From Lacibacter sp. H407 (GTDB taxonomy: Bacteria > Bacteroidota > Bacteroidia > Chitinophagales > Chitinophagaceae): a stretch of 64,000 nucleotides of DNA. Position numbers and translations under genes: made by a program. Below, in pieces: positions 19,041 through 28,259 of the stretch (position 1 is its first letter; every line of letters starts with the position of its first letter). The stretch covers positions 4,340,001 to 4,404,000 of the forward strand of contig NZ_JBBKTU010000001.1 in assembly GCF_037892605.1 (NCBI RefSeq), read 5' to 3'. The notes under the pieces were generated by a model. That model did not search any database. It was given only the letters and a program-made list of their open reading frames with translations, and was not told the origin of the DNA.

Positions 19041-19103
19041 AATGATTTTTTTATACAACAAAACTCGTTCAGCGAAAATGCAGAAAATAGTACGAAAACG
19101 ACA

Positions 19104-19988
19104 TTAGAGTCGAAGTGATGCCTGCAGACGGATGGGCAATCCGTCCAGTTCCTTTTCAATGACACCGGGAGCAACGCCGGCAAACTGTTTGAAATCACGG
19201 ATCAGATGCATCTGATCAAAATAATTGCATTCATGAGCGATCTTTGTCCAACTGATATCGGGAGAGCTTTCCCGTATGCGATAGGCTTTGGAAAAACGAA
19301 TGATCCGTGCAAATAATTTCGGCGGCAAACCGATACGTTCTTTACTCACCCGCTCAAACTGACGTAAACTTAAGCACGCTAACGAAGCAATTTTTTCAAT
19401 GGAGATACTGCCTTCGCTTCGCACCAATTCCAACATAGCCTGATCAAACGGCAATACCTGTTTCAATGATTTCACTTTTTGCAAAAGAAAATGTTCCACC
19501 ACATCTTTAATGGCATCAAACCCATCTGCTTCCTGCAGTTTGTTGTTGAGCTCTTTCAGTTCTGCACCAAATACATCTTCCGCATCATAACTGCCATCGA
19601 TCATATCAGCCAGCGATAAACCAAGCAACCGATGCAACCCTCCCGGATGAAACCCTACACGAACAGCTTTGTGATCATGATCCACATCAATACGAACACG
19701 GTTGAGTTGCGGACCCACAATTACACTACGTGGCTGTTCAATATAAGTATCGGTTCCCTCCAATTGTACTTTGATGCGATCGTTGATATAAAAGAACAAT
19801 GAATTTTGCGGCGTTGGAGGATATGGACAGATGACTGCAGGCGCATCAGGATCAACTTCTGCATGCACCAGCATAATGCATTGCACAAATTCCTGTAACA
19901 ACGGATGCGGTATATAAAATCGTGCCTGCAAGGAAATGATTTGACAGTAAGATACAAAACTTCTTTTTGAACTGTTTGCTGGTTGCAA
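19104..19988 (-). CDS. AraC family transcriptional regulator
   Basis: The last 100 or so residues form the double helix-turn-helix of AraC regulators: SIEKIASLACLSLRQFERV for the first and PDISWTKIAHECNYFDQMHLIRDFKQFAGVAPG for the second. The N-terminal 170 residues look like the DUF6597-type cupin-like sensor that often precedes it (for example GFHPGGLHRLLG). It is a soluble DNA-binding regulator whose ligand and targets are unknown. It lies between a class C serine hydrolase (38 bases upstream, same strand) and the HExxH protein downstream, either of which it could control. The exact start is uncertain. Confidence 0.9.
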   Translation of the reverse strand: MQPANSSKRSFVSYCQIISLQARFYIPHPLLQEFVQCIMLVHAEVDPDAPAVICPYPPTPQNSLFFYINDRIKVQLEGTDTYIEQPRSVIVGPQLNRVRIDVDHDHKAVRVGFHPGGLHRLLGLSLADMIDGSYDAEDVFGAELKELNNKLQEADGFDAIKDVVEHFLLQKVKSLKQVLPFDQAMLELVRSEGSISIEKIASLACLSLRQFERVSKERIGLPPKLFARIIRFSKAYRIRESSPDISWTKIAHECNYFDQMHLIRDFKQFAGVAPGVIEKELDGLPIRLQASLRL

Positions 19989-20026
19989 TCATCAATAAGA
20001 CATAATTGCTGAGCACAAAAAGTCAC

Positions 20027-21079
20027 TTAATTACTTTTATACAACAACTCCACAATACCATTTGCGATCACACCCGCATTTGTATGATCTGAATTTGTAA
20101 GAATGATGAAAGCAGTTTTATCAGCAGGGAAACGATAATACGTACTACGGAAACCGGGCAACGATCCGCCATGATTCACCATAGTACGGCCGTTATAGTT
20201 ACCGACACGCCAGCCATAGCCATACCCTTCAGCTTTTGCATTAGAAGCATCAGTTGTTACTGTATCACCCCACATTTGTTCCCAGTTCTTTTTCTGTAAC
20301 AGTTTACCATCCTGCATCAACAGTTCCCATTGCAGCATATCGGTAATGTTGGAAACAAACGCACCGCTTGGACGGAACGCAACATAATCGGTTGCATTTA
20401 CCAACGAATCCTTTCCGGCGAATATATAGCCATCGGCACGGTTTGGCATCAGTACTCTTGTTGATGTGGATTGCGTATTGGTAAGGCCGTGTTGAGAAAA
20501 GATCTCATCGTTCATGAATTGCTGAAACGGTTTTCCACTGACTTGCCTTATTATATCTGCCAACATAAAATATCCAAGGTTGCAATATTGCCACTTGGTG
20601 CCGGTAGCAAATACCAATGGAACTTTGTAAGCAGCTTTGATCAACACGGTATCATGCTGTAACAGCATGGGTTGAAAAGCAGGTGATTCTCTTACCAGGC
20701 CAGACGTATGATTTAACAAATGACGGATAGTGATCTTGCTCCATGTTGATGGCGCATCTTTATAAAACTTTGTAACAGTGTCGGTCAACTTTAATTTTCC
20801 GGATTGGATCAACGTCATGATGCCCACGGCTACTACCTGCTTGCTCAACGAACCTATTTTGTACACGCTATGTTCTGTGGCCGGCACCTTGTGTTCCAGG
20901 TTTGCCATGCCATATCCTTTTGCCAAAACGATCTTTCCATTTACGACTATGCCAATGCTAAGACCCGTAATATTTTGATCGGCCATTTGTTTTTTGATCA
21001 ATTGATCGATGGCTTCTAAGGGTTGTGCCGCAAGCAATGTTGACAGCACAAGAAAAACAAGACTGAAAAATAATTTCAT
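20027..21079 (-). CDS. secreted serine hydrolase, class C beta-lactamase fold
   Basis: This 350-residue protein has a signal peptide (MKLFFSLVFLVLSTLLAA) and the class C beta-lactamase/DD-peptidase motifs. They are SLSK (Ser77 to Lys80), YCN (about residue 165, the YxN motif) and HGG (about 302, in place of KTG). The HGG form is common among esterase- and aminopeptidase-like members of the family, so a beta-lactam role is not assured. The start at 21079 fits the signal peptide; the frame extends to 21103. The AraC regulator follows on the same strand with a gap of 38 bases. Confidence 0.9.
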   Translation of the reverse strand: MKLFFSLVFLVLSTLLAAQPLEAIDQLIKKQMADQNITGLSIGIVVNGKIVLAKGYGMANLEHKVPATEHSVYKIGSLSKQVVAVGIMTLIQSGKLKLTDTVTKFYKDAPSTWSKITIRHLLNHTSGLVRESPAFQPMLLQHDTVLIKAAYKVPLVFATGTKWQYCNLGYFMLADIIRQVSGKPFQQFMNDEIFSQHGLTNTQSTSTRVLMPNRADGYIFAGKDSLVNATDYVAFRPSGAFVSNITDMLQWELLMQDGKLLQKKNWEQMWGDTVTTDASNAKAEGYGYGWRVGNYNGRTMVNHGGSLPGFRSTYYRFPADKTAFIILTNSDHTNAGVIANGIVELLYKSN

Positions 21080-21276
21080 AAAAGAAGATTTGCGTAAAGA
21101 CAAGGTTTTGGCGGTTTGAAGATACAGCTATCCTGTTAGTGAAACGGCAAACAACTCACGTGAAATTTCCTACACTTTAAAAACTGTTTCCTGCGTTTTA
21201 CTCAACTATTTTACAGGACTCCTTACTGTTGAATTATTTTCACAGGGCATTCATCAGTAACTGTTTTTCTATCATC

Positions 21277-21618
21277 ATGAACCTTCGGGCCATTATAGTA
21301 ATCGTTTGTTTCTGCAATTTATTCTCCGGTACTGTTTCGTACACGGAGAATATAGAATCACTGTTTGTAGCGTTGCAAAGTTGCAACAGCAATACAGTCA
21401 ATACCGATGTTGAAAAAACCGATCGTAAAACAACCGACACTGACAGCAACGAAGATCCGTGCTGTTGCAGCAATACTGCCGGTTCGGTTTACGTACTACA
21501 TGCAGGATTCAGTTATCATCCGGTTACCGTTTTTTGTACTGTTCCGGTTGCACATGTGGTGAACCATTACCGCACTTCGTATTTATCAAGTGTGTGGCGT
21601 CCACCGGCAGTTGTATAG
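21277..21618 (+). CDS. small secreted Cys-rich protein, DUF6660-like
   Basis: A 113-residue protein with an N-terminal signal-like stretch (MNLRAIIVIVCFCNLFSG), a charged threonine/aspartate-rich linker with CCCS, and a conserved C-terminus ending SSVWRPPAVV. This layout resembles the small DUF6660-type proteins found next to heavy-metal transport genes in Bacteroidota; that is a resemblance from memory. I chose the ATG at 21277 because it begins the signal. No metal pump is next to it. The Cys-rich 51-aa gene starts 60 bases downstream. Confidence 0.55.
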   Translation: MNLRAIIVIVCFCNLFSGTVSYTENIESLFVALQSCNSNTVNTDVEKTDRKTTDTDSNEDPCCCSNTAGSVYVLHAGFSYHPVTVFCTVPVAHVVNHYRTSYLSSVWRPPAVV

Positions 21619-21678
21619 GCTTAATCTGCACAGATAAACAATTCAATTTATTTCGTTTCAACTTTAAAATTTAAAAAA

Positions 21679-21834
21679 ATGAAAAAGATCATTTATATGG
21701 CAATCGCCTTTGCATTTGTAAGTACAGTTTATGCCGGTGTTAGTGCCGACAAACCGAAGAAGAATAAGAAGCATACAGAGCAGTGCTGCAAAAAAACGGA
21801 TGCTTGCTGCAAAAAGCAAACAGCAATAAAATAA
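21679..21834 (+). CDS. 51-aa secreted protein with paired cysteines
   Basis: This tiny gene begins with ATG at 21679 and stops at 21832-21834. It encodes a signal peptide (MKKIIYMAIAFAFVSTVYAG), a lysine-rich stretch, and two CCKK-type pairs (CCKKTDACCKK). Paired cysteines in a short exported peptide suggest metal binding or disulfide formation; the function is unknown. It lies 60 bases after the 113-aa Cys-rich gene and just before a bidirectional terminator, so the two form a likely operon. The terminator directly after the stop supports it as a genuine gene. Confidence 0.65.
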   Translation: MKKIIYMAIAFAFVSTVYAGVSADKPKKNKKHTEQCCKKTDACCKKQTAIK

Positions 21835-21851
21835 GGTTTGTTTTAAAAAAG

Positions 21852-21878
21852 AAAGCTGCCTCTTACTGAGGCAGCTTT
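21852..21878. terminator. bidirectional terminator
   Basis: AAAGCTGCCTC (21852-21862) pairs with GAGGCAGCTTT (21868-21878) around a 5-base loop, with T runs in both directions. It ends the 51-aa gene on the plus strand and the CDGSH gene on the minus strand. Confidence 0.9.
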
Positions 21879-21890
21879 TCTATTTTGATG

Positions 21891-22118
21891 TTATACTGTT
21901 TTCTTTGGCGGAAGATCAAAGGCAACCGCTTCATGTTCAAAATGTCCTTTGTGTGAACCATCACAAAATGGTTTGTTCTGCGACAAGCCGCAACGGCAAA
22001 ACGAAATAATTTCTCTGCCTTGCAGGTTATACACTGCACCATTTTTATCTACTACTTCAAAATCGCCTTCTACTTTCAATGATCCGTTGTTGTTTACTGT
22101 AATTTTTGTTTTTGACAT
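21891..22118 (-). CDS. CDGSH iron-sulfur domain protein (mitoNEET-like)
   Basis: A 75-residue protein made of one CDGSH domain. The cluster ligands are visible as Cys41, Cys43, Cys52 and His56 in CRCGLSQNKPFCDGSHKGH. Such domains hold a redox-active [2Fe-2S] cluster with three Cys and one His. The protein has no signal peptide and is cytoplasmic. It is shorter than the eukaryotic proteins because it lacks the N-terminal membrane helix. It is convergent with the Cys-rich pair and shares a terminator with it; a functional link is only a guess. Confidence 0.95.
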   Translation of the reverse strand: MSKTKITVNNNGSLKVEGDFEVVDKNGAVYNLQGREIISFCRCGLSQNKPFCDGSHKGHFEHEAVAFDLPPKKTV

Positions 22119-22284
22119 CTTCTTTTGTTTAAATGTATTTGCTTACTGCTGACTATGAAAAATGAGATCGTTCAACCATGCACTTAATCAGATCAATGCA
22201 TGATTCACTGATCGAACTGTTTTCTGTTGAAGAAAAACTAGTACTGAATTGTTGTGAACGCAGATGATGCTGTAACTACCTGCA

Positions 22285-22860
22285 TCAAACCCGTAACGAG
22301 CCACGGAAGCCTCTTGCGGCGTAGTACGATTCGGCCCCGTTGTGATATAAAAACACTGTATTGTAGCGACGATCACAAAAAAGAGCGCCGTTGAGTTTTC
22401 TGATAGCTGCCGGTGTTTCGATCCAACTCGATGTTTTCAGATCAAATTCTCCCAGTTGCTGCAACGCACGGTATTGTTCTTCTGTTAAAAGTGCAATACC
22501 CATATCAGATGCCATTTCTACCGCACTGTTGGCCGGTTTGTTTTCTTTTCGTTTTTCCAACGCTTCATGATCATAACAAATACTTCTGCGTTCTTTCGGA
22601 CTCTCGGGTGAACAATCATAGAAAATATATTCGCCGGTTTTTTTATCAAACCCAACCACATCGGGCTCGCCGCCGGTGCGTTCCATTTCATTGAGCGACC
22701 AAAGTTTGTCAGGATTTGCATCCAGTTTCGCCTGTACATTTGCCCATTCAATTCCTTTGTGACGTTTCACATTCTTTTCAAAACGGGCCCTTAAAATACC
22801 GATCAGCTCATCACGCTCTGCGGCTGCTAATTTCCTTTTTGTGTTTTTGCTCTTGCTCAT
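22285..22860 (-). CDS. DUF4256 family protein
   Basis: A 191-residue cytoplasmic protein matching the DUF4256 family: GIEWANVQAKLDANPDKLWSL, MERTGGEPDVVGFD, FYDCSPESPKERRSICYD and the C-terminal YHNGAESYYAARGFRG. The family is widespread in bacteria and has no known biochemical function to my knowledge. There is no signal peptide. The next gene on the same strand (CDGSH) starts 166 bases downstream, so this is probably a separate unit. Confidence 0.85.
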   Translation of the reverse strand: MSKSKNTKRKLAAAERDELIGILRARFEKNVKRHKGIEWANVQAKLDANPDKLWSLNEMERTGGEPDVVGFDKKTGEYIFYDCSPESPKERRSICYDHEALEKRKENKPANSAVEMASDMGIALLTEEQYRALQQLGEFDLKTSSWIETPAAIRKLNGALFCDRRYNTVFLYHNGAESYYAARGFRGSLRV

Positions 22861-23029
22861 ACGTTGCTACGCTGTTTGGTTGTAGGTAATAATTACAACG
22901 CTCAAATGTACGATTCATTGAAATTCTTTTGTATGTAAATGGGGGTTAAATATTTTGTATGCAGGCGATTGGTCAACCTATCAGATGACCATAAACAACG
23001 AAACTGAAACAATTTCAAATCGTATTTCA

Positions 23030-25495
23030 TTAAAACTCCTTCTCGCCCATTTCACTTACCGGCAAATTGATCTTCCTGTTTTTGCGTAGCAGGTTAAAAC
23101 TTAACGACAGTTGCACCTGGTCTGTTTCGTAAATGTAGTTAGTGGTTGTATAAAAATCAGCTCCGTAAGTGGTAATGCGCTGGCGGTTCGATTTCTTTAG
23201 CCCTGCATCCATATTCAGCCATTGCAACTGAAAACTCCAGCGCTTATCCATACTTGTTTTCTTCACTGTAAAATTCGGAGTTAAGAAATAACTGTCTTCG
23301 CCTTGTGCAGTTGCCCGCAACGACAGATAATTTACGCTCAACTGCAGCAACCATCTTTTTGGTAAACTAAACGATTGTGTACTGTTGATGCTATACACCC
23401 AGCTGTTGTTACGCACAGCAACAGCGCCATTAAAAATACTTCCTTTAATATCGTACTTGTACACATTACCGCCAACGATGGTTTGCCAAACATCAGTTAC
23501 CTGCATTGTAAAATTTGTTTCAACACCTGTTTGTATGGCACGGCCTGCATTGGTGTAAACACGGTTCAAAATAGTATCGTTGAAAACTTTATTCACCCGT
23601 TGAATGGGATTCTTTGTTTGCTGATGATACAGTGTAACATAAAAACTTCCTTTTGCGAACGATTGCTCAACACCCAATTCATAGGTGCCAATAAACTCTG
23701 GCAACAATTGCGGATCGCCTTGTTCCAATGTTTCTGAGTGTTCACGTTCAGGAAATGGATTCAATTCATAGTTGTTGGTGCGTTTGATGCGTCGGCTGTA
23801 ACCTGTTTTCAATACCGCCCTGTCCCATGCCTCGTAGCGTAATTGCAACGAGGGAAAGAAATTCGTGAGCGGCAGTTTTGTTTTCTGATCATTCAACGAA
23901 AACAACAGATTGCGTTCCGATTCTTCCACCCGAATACCTGCACTGTAACTGAAGCGTTTTACTTTTTCTGCATACTGCACATAACCCGCATGAATATGAT
24001 TGGTAAGATTTACATTGCTGGTAAAATCGGGATCTACCGTAAAGTTATTTGTGCCCGATACTTTTGTTCGGTAAAGAAAACGTCCGTCCTGCACATCGTA
24101 CCTGTATTGATAACCCGCCTGAAAATTACCGTTGCCCACTTTTCTGCTATAATCCAATTTCAACCGGTATGCATTCAATGGATTTGAAGAAGGATTTTCA
24201 GTGTATTGTATAGTATCAGTTAGTGATGGGTAAGAAAGATTATTATTGGTGGTTAACCCTGAAAGATTCGCCCGTTCAAACAAAGCCGAAAAAACAAGTT
24301 TCGATTTATCGGCAAACAAATGCGTGTAATCGATATTGGCCAATGTAAACACGCCTTCTTTCTGTTGCGTATTTTCATTGAAGTAGGTAAAGTTGCTCAC
24401 CGTTCCTGTTGAAAGATCTTCACGCTGATTATTGTACAACAGATCGGCCACACGTGTTTGATAACGCTTGCCAATATAAAAACCACTGCTGATGTTATTG
24501 TTTTTATTGATCTCGTAGGCAACTGCTAATCTTCCACCATAATTGTAGCGGTTAAAACTACGTTCGCCATTCGAAGGAAAACTTGTTTTGATATTGTTGA
24601 TTACAGTAAACACATCACCTTCCCTGTAACCTGCCAGATCGTTACGCAGGTAATTAAATCCACCACTTACATCCCATTTATTTTTTCGAAACGCAGCCGA
24701 TACATCCGCACTGTGCCGATGCGGATATTTATTGCGTTGATTGTTGTAGGTATTAAATGCAGGTAAGCCGCCCATTACATTCGCCTGTACCATTAACCCG
24801 TCTTCCACACCATTCTTTGTAATGATGTTGAGAATGCCGCTCTTACCATCCGCATCATACATCGCAGAAGGGTTGGTGATGATCTCAATACTTTCAATGG
24901 CATCGGCAGGTAATTGATTCAACACAAATGCCGGATCGCCCTGTGTTGTTTTGCCGTTCACCAATACTAAAAAACTGGTCGATCCACGGAGTGAAAGTTC
25001 GCCTTGTCCGTTTACAGAAACAGAAGGCAGGTTACGCACCACATCAATACCTGTACCGTTGGATGCAGCTCCAAACTGCGATGCTTTAAATACCTGTCGG
25101 TCTATTTTAAATGAAACAGGCGGTTTGATCCCTTTCACAATTACTTCCGCCATGGATGAAACATCGGGATAGAGATATAATGACCCAAGTTTATATTCCT
25201 GTGCCAGCTGATCGTAGGTAAGCTGAACTGTTTTTGTTTTAAAGCCCGTAAAACTGATGATGATCTCACGCAGACTTTTCTTTTCAGTACTCAGCTTAAA
25301 AAATCCTTTTGCATCAGAAGAGGTGGTTTTCAGTTTTACACCATTTGAATCAACAAGTGTAATGGTTGCTCCCTGCAACGGAGTTTTTTGCAAACTATCC
25401 ACCACATTCCCAAATACAATGTTGGATGTTTGCGCCTGTACCTTGCTGCTGTAAATTACAAGGATGATGATTGCTAACCACTTCACTGATCTCAT
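23030..25495 (-). CDS. TonB-dependent-receptor-like outer membrane beta-barrel protein
   Basis: This 821-residue protein has a signal peptide, a carboxypeptidase-regulatory-like beta domain (about residues 25-105), a plug domain (about 120-220, with FKIDRQVFKAS, DVVRNLPSVSVNGQGELSLRG and IEIITNPSAMYDADG), and a C-terminal barrel of the OMP_b-brl_3 type. It sits in the outer membrane; the substrate is unknown because no SusD-like partner lies near it. The start at 25495 gives the signal peptide. It is divergent from the GH128-like lipoprotein gene with a 210-base shared upstream region. Confidence 0.92.
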   Translation of the reverse strand: MRSVKWLAIIILVIYSSKVQAQTSNIVFGNVVDSLQKTPLQGATITLVDSNGVKLKTTSSDAKGFFKLSTEKKSLREIIISFTGFKTKTVQLTYDQLAQEYKLGSLYLYPDVSSMAEVIVKGIKPPVSFKIDRQVFKASQFGAASNGTGIDVVRNLPSVSVNGQGELSLRGSTSFLVLVNGKTTQGDPAFVLNQLPADAIESIEIITNPSAMYDADGKSGILNIITKNGVEDGLMVQANVMGGLPAFNTYNNQRNKYPHRHSADVSAAFRKNKWDVSGGFNYLRNDLAGYREGDVFTVINNIKTSFPSNGERSFNRYNYGGRLAVAYEINKNNNISSGFYIGKRYQTRVADLLYNNQREDLSTGTVSNFTYFNENTQQKEGVFTLANIDYTHLFADKSKLVFSALFERANLSGLTTNNNLSYPSLTDTIQYTENPSSNPLNAYRLKLDYSRKVGNGNFQAGYQYRYDVQDGRFLYRTKVSGTNNFTVDPDFTSNVNLTNHIHAGYVQYAEKVKRFSYSAGIRVEESERNLLFSLNDQKTKLPLTNFFPSLQLRYEAWDRAVLKTGYSRRIKRTNNYELNPFPEREHSETLEQGDPQLLPEFIGTYELGVEQSFAKGSFYVTLYHQQTKNPIQRVNKVFNDTILNRVYTNAGRAIQTGVETNFTMQVTDVWQTIVGGNVYKYDIKGSIFNGAVAVRNNSWVYSINSTQSFSLPKRWLLQLSVNYLSLRATAQGEDSYFLTPNFTVKKTSMDKRWSFQLQWLNMDAGLKKSNRQRITTYGADFYTTTNYIYETDQVQLSLSFNLLRKNRKINLPVSEMGEKEF

Positions 25496-25705
25496 GCTTC
25501 CTTTTTGATTTGATAGCAAATATAACCGCAGAACAACAATTTAACCTTTCATCCAGCCTTCTAGCTGGTTTCAATTATGAGGGGCTCTCCGTTCAAACTG
25601 TGTTTCGCCCTGTTTTGTACTGTTGCAGCAATTTATATTTGGTAGTGCTGCAACAGAAAACACAAGGATTGATTTCTGTATTCAGTTCAACGAATTATAA
25701 AAAGT

Positions 25706-26920
25706 ATGAACATGCGAACTCTTCATCTTGTTCTCCTGCTGTTAACGATTGCCTTTGCCTCCTGTAAAAAAGAAGCAGCTCAAACTGTTAACAATCCAAA
25801 CAATAACAATCCAGTTGGCAACCCGCAAGGAAACTATTCAGGAACAAAGCTCACCGTATCTGGCGGAGAGAAAGTTGTTTCGCCATGGGTTGAACTTTCA
25901 CCTGATACGATCTATACTTCGGTAAGTGGAATTTCCACATTATTTAAAGCATTCCCTGCCGGTTTTGAAGACAAAGCTGTTTCGTTTTTTTTGCCGAAAG
26001 GTTATATGGTTGTATTTGCCGCCAATTCTGATGGCACCGGCGAATCTATAAGCATTGTAGCAAAAGACAACGATATTAAAGCCAACTTACCGGCACGTTT
26101 GCGTAATAACATTTCATTTGTACGCTATGTAAAGATCAGCAACCCCGACAAGAAAGGAACTGCTTCTGTAAGCGAAGCAGCAGTACAGGCATTTGCTGCA
26201 CAATGGTATTATGGATGGAGCCTCAACAAATCTTCTTTTCCCGACCAGCAATTCATTCCTATGACATGGGGTAAAGGCTCCTGCACCGATGCAAATGTGA
26301 AATACCTTGTTGAACGAAATGATGTAGATCATTTACTGTCGTTCAATGAGCCGGATAATTCTACACAGTCAAATATTCCTGTTATTGATACTGCTATCCA
26401 ACGTTATAAAGTAATGCTCAAAACAGGTTTGCGATTAGGCTCTCCGGTAACAGAACAAGGCAATACGTTTGGTGCAGGAAAATGGCTCACTAATTTTATG
26501 GACCAGGCACAATTGCAAAAAGTAAGAGTAGATGTGCTTCCTGTCCATTGGTACGATTGGGGAAGCCAAACCAATAATGGTGCTACCGATTCATTAACAG
26601 CTGAAAAAGTGTTTACACGTTTTGTAAGCTTTATTGAAAAAGTTCGACAGGCTTATCCCACTTTGCCGATTTGGGTTACGGAGTATAATGCAAATCCAAA
26701 CCGCTCATCTGATGTTGTTCACAGGTATTTTATGAAACTATCCACTGAATGGATGAACAGTACATCGTATATCGAACGGTATTCTTATTTCTTTCCTCCT
26801 GCTGTTCCTGCAGTGCAACCGGATAACAGTCTTACTGTTGCCGGTGCTTATTGGAAAAGTTTGCCTTCTTCCAAATCATTGTCGGGGAATATTGTGGCAG
26901 ATGTAGTGTTGGTGCAATAA
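25706..26920 (+). CDS. GH128-like glycoside hydrolase lipoprotein
   Basis: A 404-residue lipoprotein: the lipobox FASC places the anchored Cys at residue 20. The catalytic part resembles the GH128/Asl1-type TIM barrel that cuts beta-1,3-glucan. FNEPD (about residue 214) fits the acid/base Glu and WVTEYN (about 324) the nucleophile Glu; LPVHWYDWG is also typical. The N-terminal 140 residues are a beta-rich domain of unknown role. The substrate inference rests only on the family, and no transporter genes lie near it. It is divergent from the outer membrane receptor at 23030-25495. Confidence 0.82.
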   Translation: MNMRTLHLVLLLLTIAFASCKKEAAQTVNNPNNNNPVGNPQGNYSGTKLTVSGGEKVVSPWVELSPDTIYTSVSGISTLFKAFPAGFEDKAVSFFLPKGYMVVFAANSDGTGESISIVAKDNDIKANLPARLRNNISFVRYVKISNPDKKGTASVSEAAVQAFAAQWYYGWSLNKSSFPDQQFIPMTWGKGSCTDANVKYLVERNDVDHLLSFNEPDNSTQSNIPVIDTAIQRYKVMLKTGLRLGSPVTEQGNTFGAGKWLTNFMDQAQLQKVRVDVLPVHWYDWGSQTNNGATDSLTAEKVFTRFVSFIEKVRQAYPTLPIWVTEYNANPNRSSDVVHRYFMKLSTEWMNSTSYIERYSYFFPPAVPAVQPDNSLTVAGAYWKSLPSSKSLSGNIVADVVLVQ

Positions 26921-26979
26921 GAGAAATTAATTGAAAAGATAGTTACAGCGTTAAAAGATCATGACACTGTACGAAAACC

Positions 26980-27234
26980 CTATTGCAGCTTTCGCTGTTT
27001 TAAAATTGTTTCTACTTCTTTCAGTCGTTTACTTTTCGGATCGTTCACCAACCTGTAAATAATGTACAAGGGAATGAGCATCAAAAATCCAAAGTTGTTG
27101 TTGAAAACACTGTACACAACAATGCCTAACAGAAAACCAATAAATGCTGCATTTGTGATTGAAGTCGACCGAAGCTTTTTTGCTTCTGCCAACAGTTCCG
27201 CATCGGATGCTGTCGAAAAATCTGTTTGTTCCAT
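26980..27234 (-). CDS. small membrane protein, 84 aa
   Basis: Two hydrophobic segments (AAFIGFLLGIVVYSVF and FGFLMLIPLYIIYRLV) with a short linker make it a two-helix inner membrane protein, with a charged lysine-rich C-terminus. No family recognised. It lies on the minus strand opposite the end of the GH128 gene and upstream of nothing obvious; the VOC gene at 27373-27807 lies 138 bases upstream on the same strand. Confidence 0.7.
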   Translation of the reverse strand: MEQTDFSTASDAELLAEAKKLRSTSITNAAFIGFLLGIVVYSVFNNNFGFLMLIPLYIIYRLVNDPKSKRLKEVETILKQRKLQ

Positions 27235-27372
27235 TTATGATTGCAATTTAAGTTGCTGAGCAAATTGTTTGCATGCAAAATAATTGCTGTTTGGCACAAA
27301 AGCAAACAAAGAACGTTGTGCACAGGTATTGCAACAACTTCAACAAACTTTATCAAAGAATGATCCATCATT

Positions 27373-27807
27373 TCAGCTTCCGCTGTTGGCTGCATCAAAT
27401 TCCACCATCCATTCAATTCCATATTTATCCCGGAACATCCCAAAATAAGAACCCCAGGGACTGTTATCAAGTGGCATTTCAATTTCACCACCGGCCGACA
27501 GACCATTGAACAAATGATCGGCCTCCTCTTTACTGGCAGCATGGAGTACAATTTTACTTCTGTTTTCCCGCTCGTTGGTGGGCCCCATAAATTCGGGCAC
27601 ATCGTTGCCCATTAAGGTGCTGCTGCCAATGGGCAATGCAATGTGCATGATCTTATCAGCTTCTTTTTCAGATGGCGTAAAGTGCTCATTGGCCATGTCT
27701 TTAAAACGCACGACTCTTGTAAACGTTCCGCCAAAAACAGATTGATAAAACAGAAAAGCTTCTTCGGCATTGCCGTTGAAGTTGATGTGAGGATTGATGT
27801 GTGCCAT
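27373..27807 (-). CDS. VOC family protein (PhnB-like)
   Basis: A 144-residue glyoxalase-fold protein of the PhnB / 3-demethylubiquinone-type group: it starts HINFNGNAEEAFLFYQSVFGG, includes MHIALPIGSSTLMGNDVPEF, and ends GSYFGMFRDKYGIEWMVEFD. Members usually form metal-containing dimers, and the reaction of this group is mostly undefined. The start at 27807 is where the conserved sequence begins; an upstream ATG at 27852 is possible. Cytoplasmic. A different frame on the same strand (27126-27602) is open but lacks any domain. Confidence 0.92.
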   Translation of the reverse strand: MAHINPHINFNGNAEEAFLFYQSVFGGTFTRVVRFKDMANEHFTPSEKEADKIMHIALPIGSSTLMGNDVPEFMGPTNERENRSKIVLHAASKEEADHLFNGLSAGGEIEMPLDNSPWGSYFGMFRDKYGIEWMVEFDAANSGS

Positions 27808-27943
27808 GTGTTTGTTGTTTGATGTTGTTTCAAAGCTAGTATTTATCAACACGACTCCACAGGCATAAATGCGACAATATGCAGGTGGATTGCGGCAGGG
27901 GAAGGATTAACCTTGATTAAATTTCGATTTAGCCTTATAGGCA

Positions 27944-27951
27944 TATCTTTG
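27944..27951 (+). promoter_or_regulatory. -7 promoter box (TATCTTTG)
   Basis: An exact TAnnTTTG match, 113 bases before the start of the lysine-rich micro-gene at 28065. No -33 box at the usual spacing; the remaining 27808-28064 sequence holds no gene. Confidence 0.45.
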
Positions 27952-28064
27952 TTTACTTACACGCTGGCTGTGCAGTTGCCGCTTCTGAAAGCTCAACATG
28001 AAAGAACAGGAAGAAATACGCTGCAGCCATGCGTCAATCATTCACTCATTTTAAATTGAAATCT

Positions 28065-28160
28065 ATGTCGAAAAAGAAAGTTGAACCCAGAAAGAATAAG
28101 CCGACTAAAAAGAAAAGCTCAGCTCAGAAAAAAGCAGATCCAAAGAAAAAAGCACGGTAA
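28065..28160 (+). CDS. 31-aa lysine-rich micro-protein
   Basis: ATG at 28065, stop at 28158-28160. The product MSKKKVEPRKNKPTKKK... is about half lysine and arginine, with no hydrophobic stretch, so it is highly basic and could bind nucleic acid. A real gene is supported by an exact -7 promoter box upstream and a terminator 16 bases downstream. No homologue is known to me, and a basic short peptide could also be translated noise. It borders the accessory patch. Confidence 0.5.
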   Translation: MSKKKVEPRKNKPTKKKSSAQKKADPKKKAR

Positions 28161-28176
28161 GGTAAAAAATGCAGAC

Positions 28177-28206
28177 AGCCCGGTTCACAGAGCCGGGCTT
28201 CTTTTT
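28177..28206 (+). terminator. terminator after the micro-gene
   Basis: AGCCCGG (28177-28183) pairs with CCGGGCT (28193-28199), extended by two weaker pairs, and is followed by TTCTTTTT. Confidence 0.85.
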
Positions 28207-28259
28207 ACGCCTTTGTTGGAGTTTTGGTTTAGGACTATAGCACCAGGCTTTTCCGCTTC

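Noticed and set aside
27126-27602. A 158-residue minus-strand open frame
   Set aside because: It overlaps the well-supported VOC gene and the 84-aa membrane protein in another frame and has no domain.
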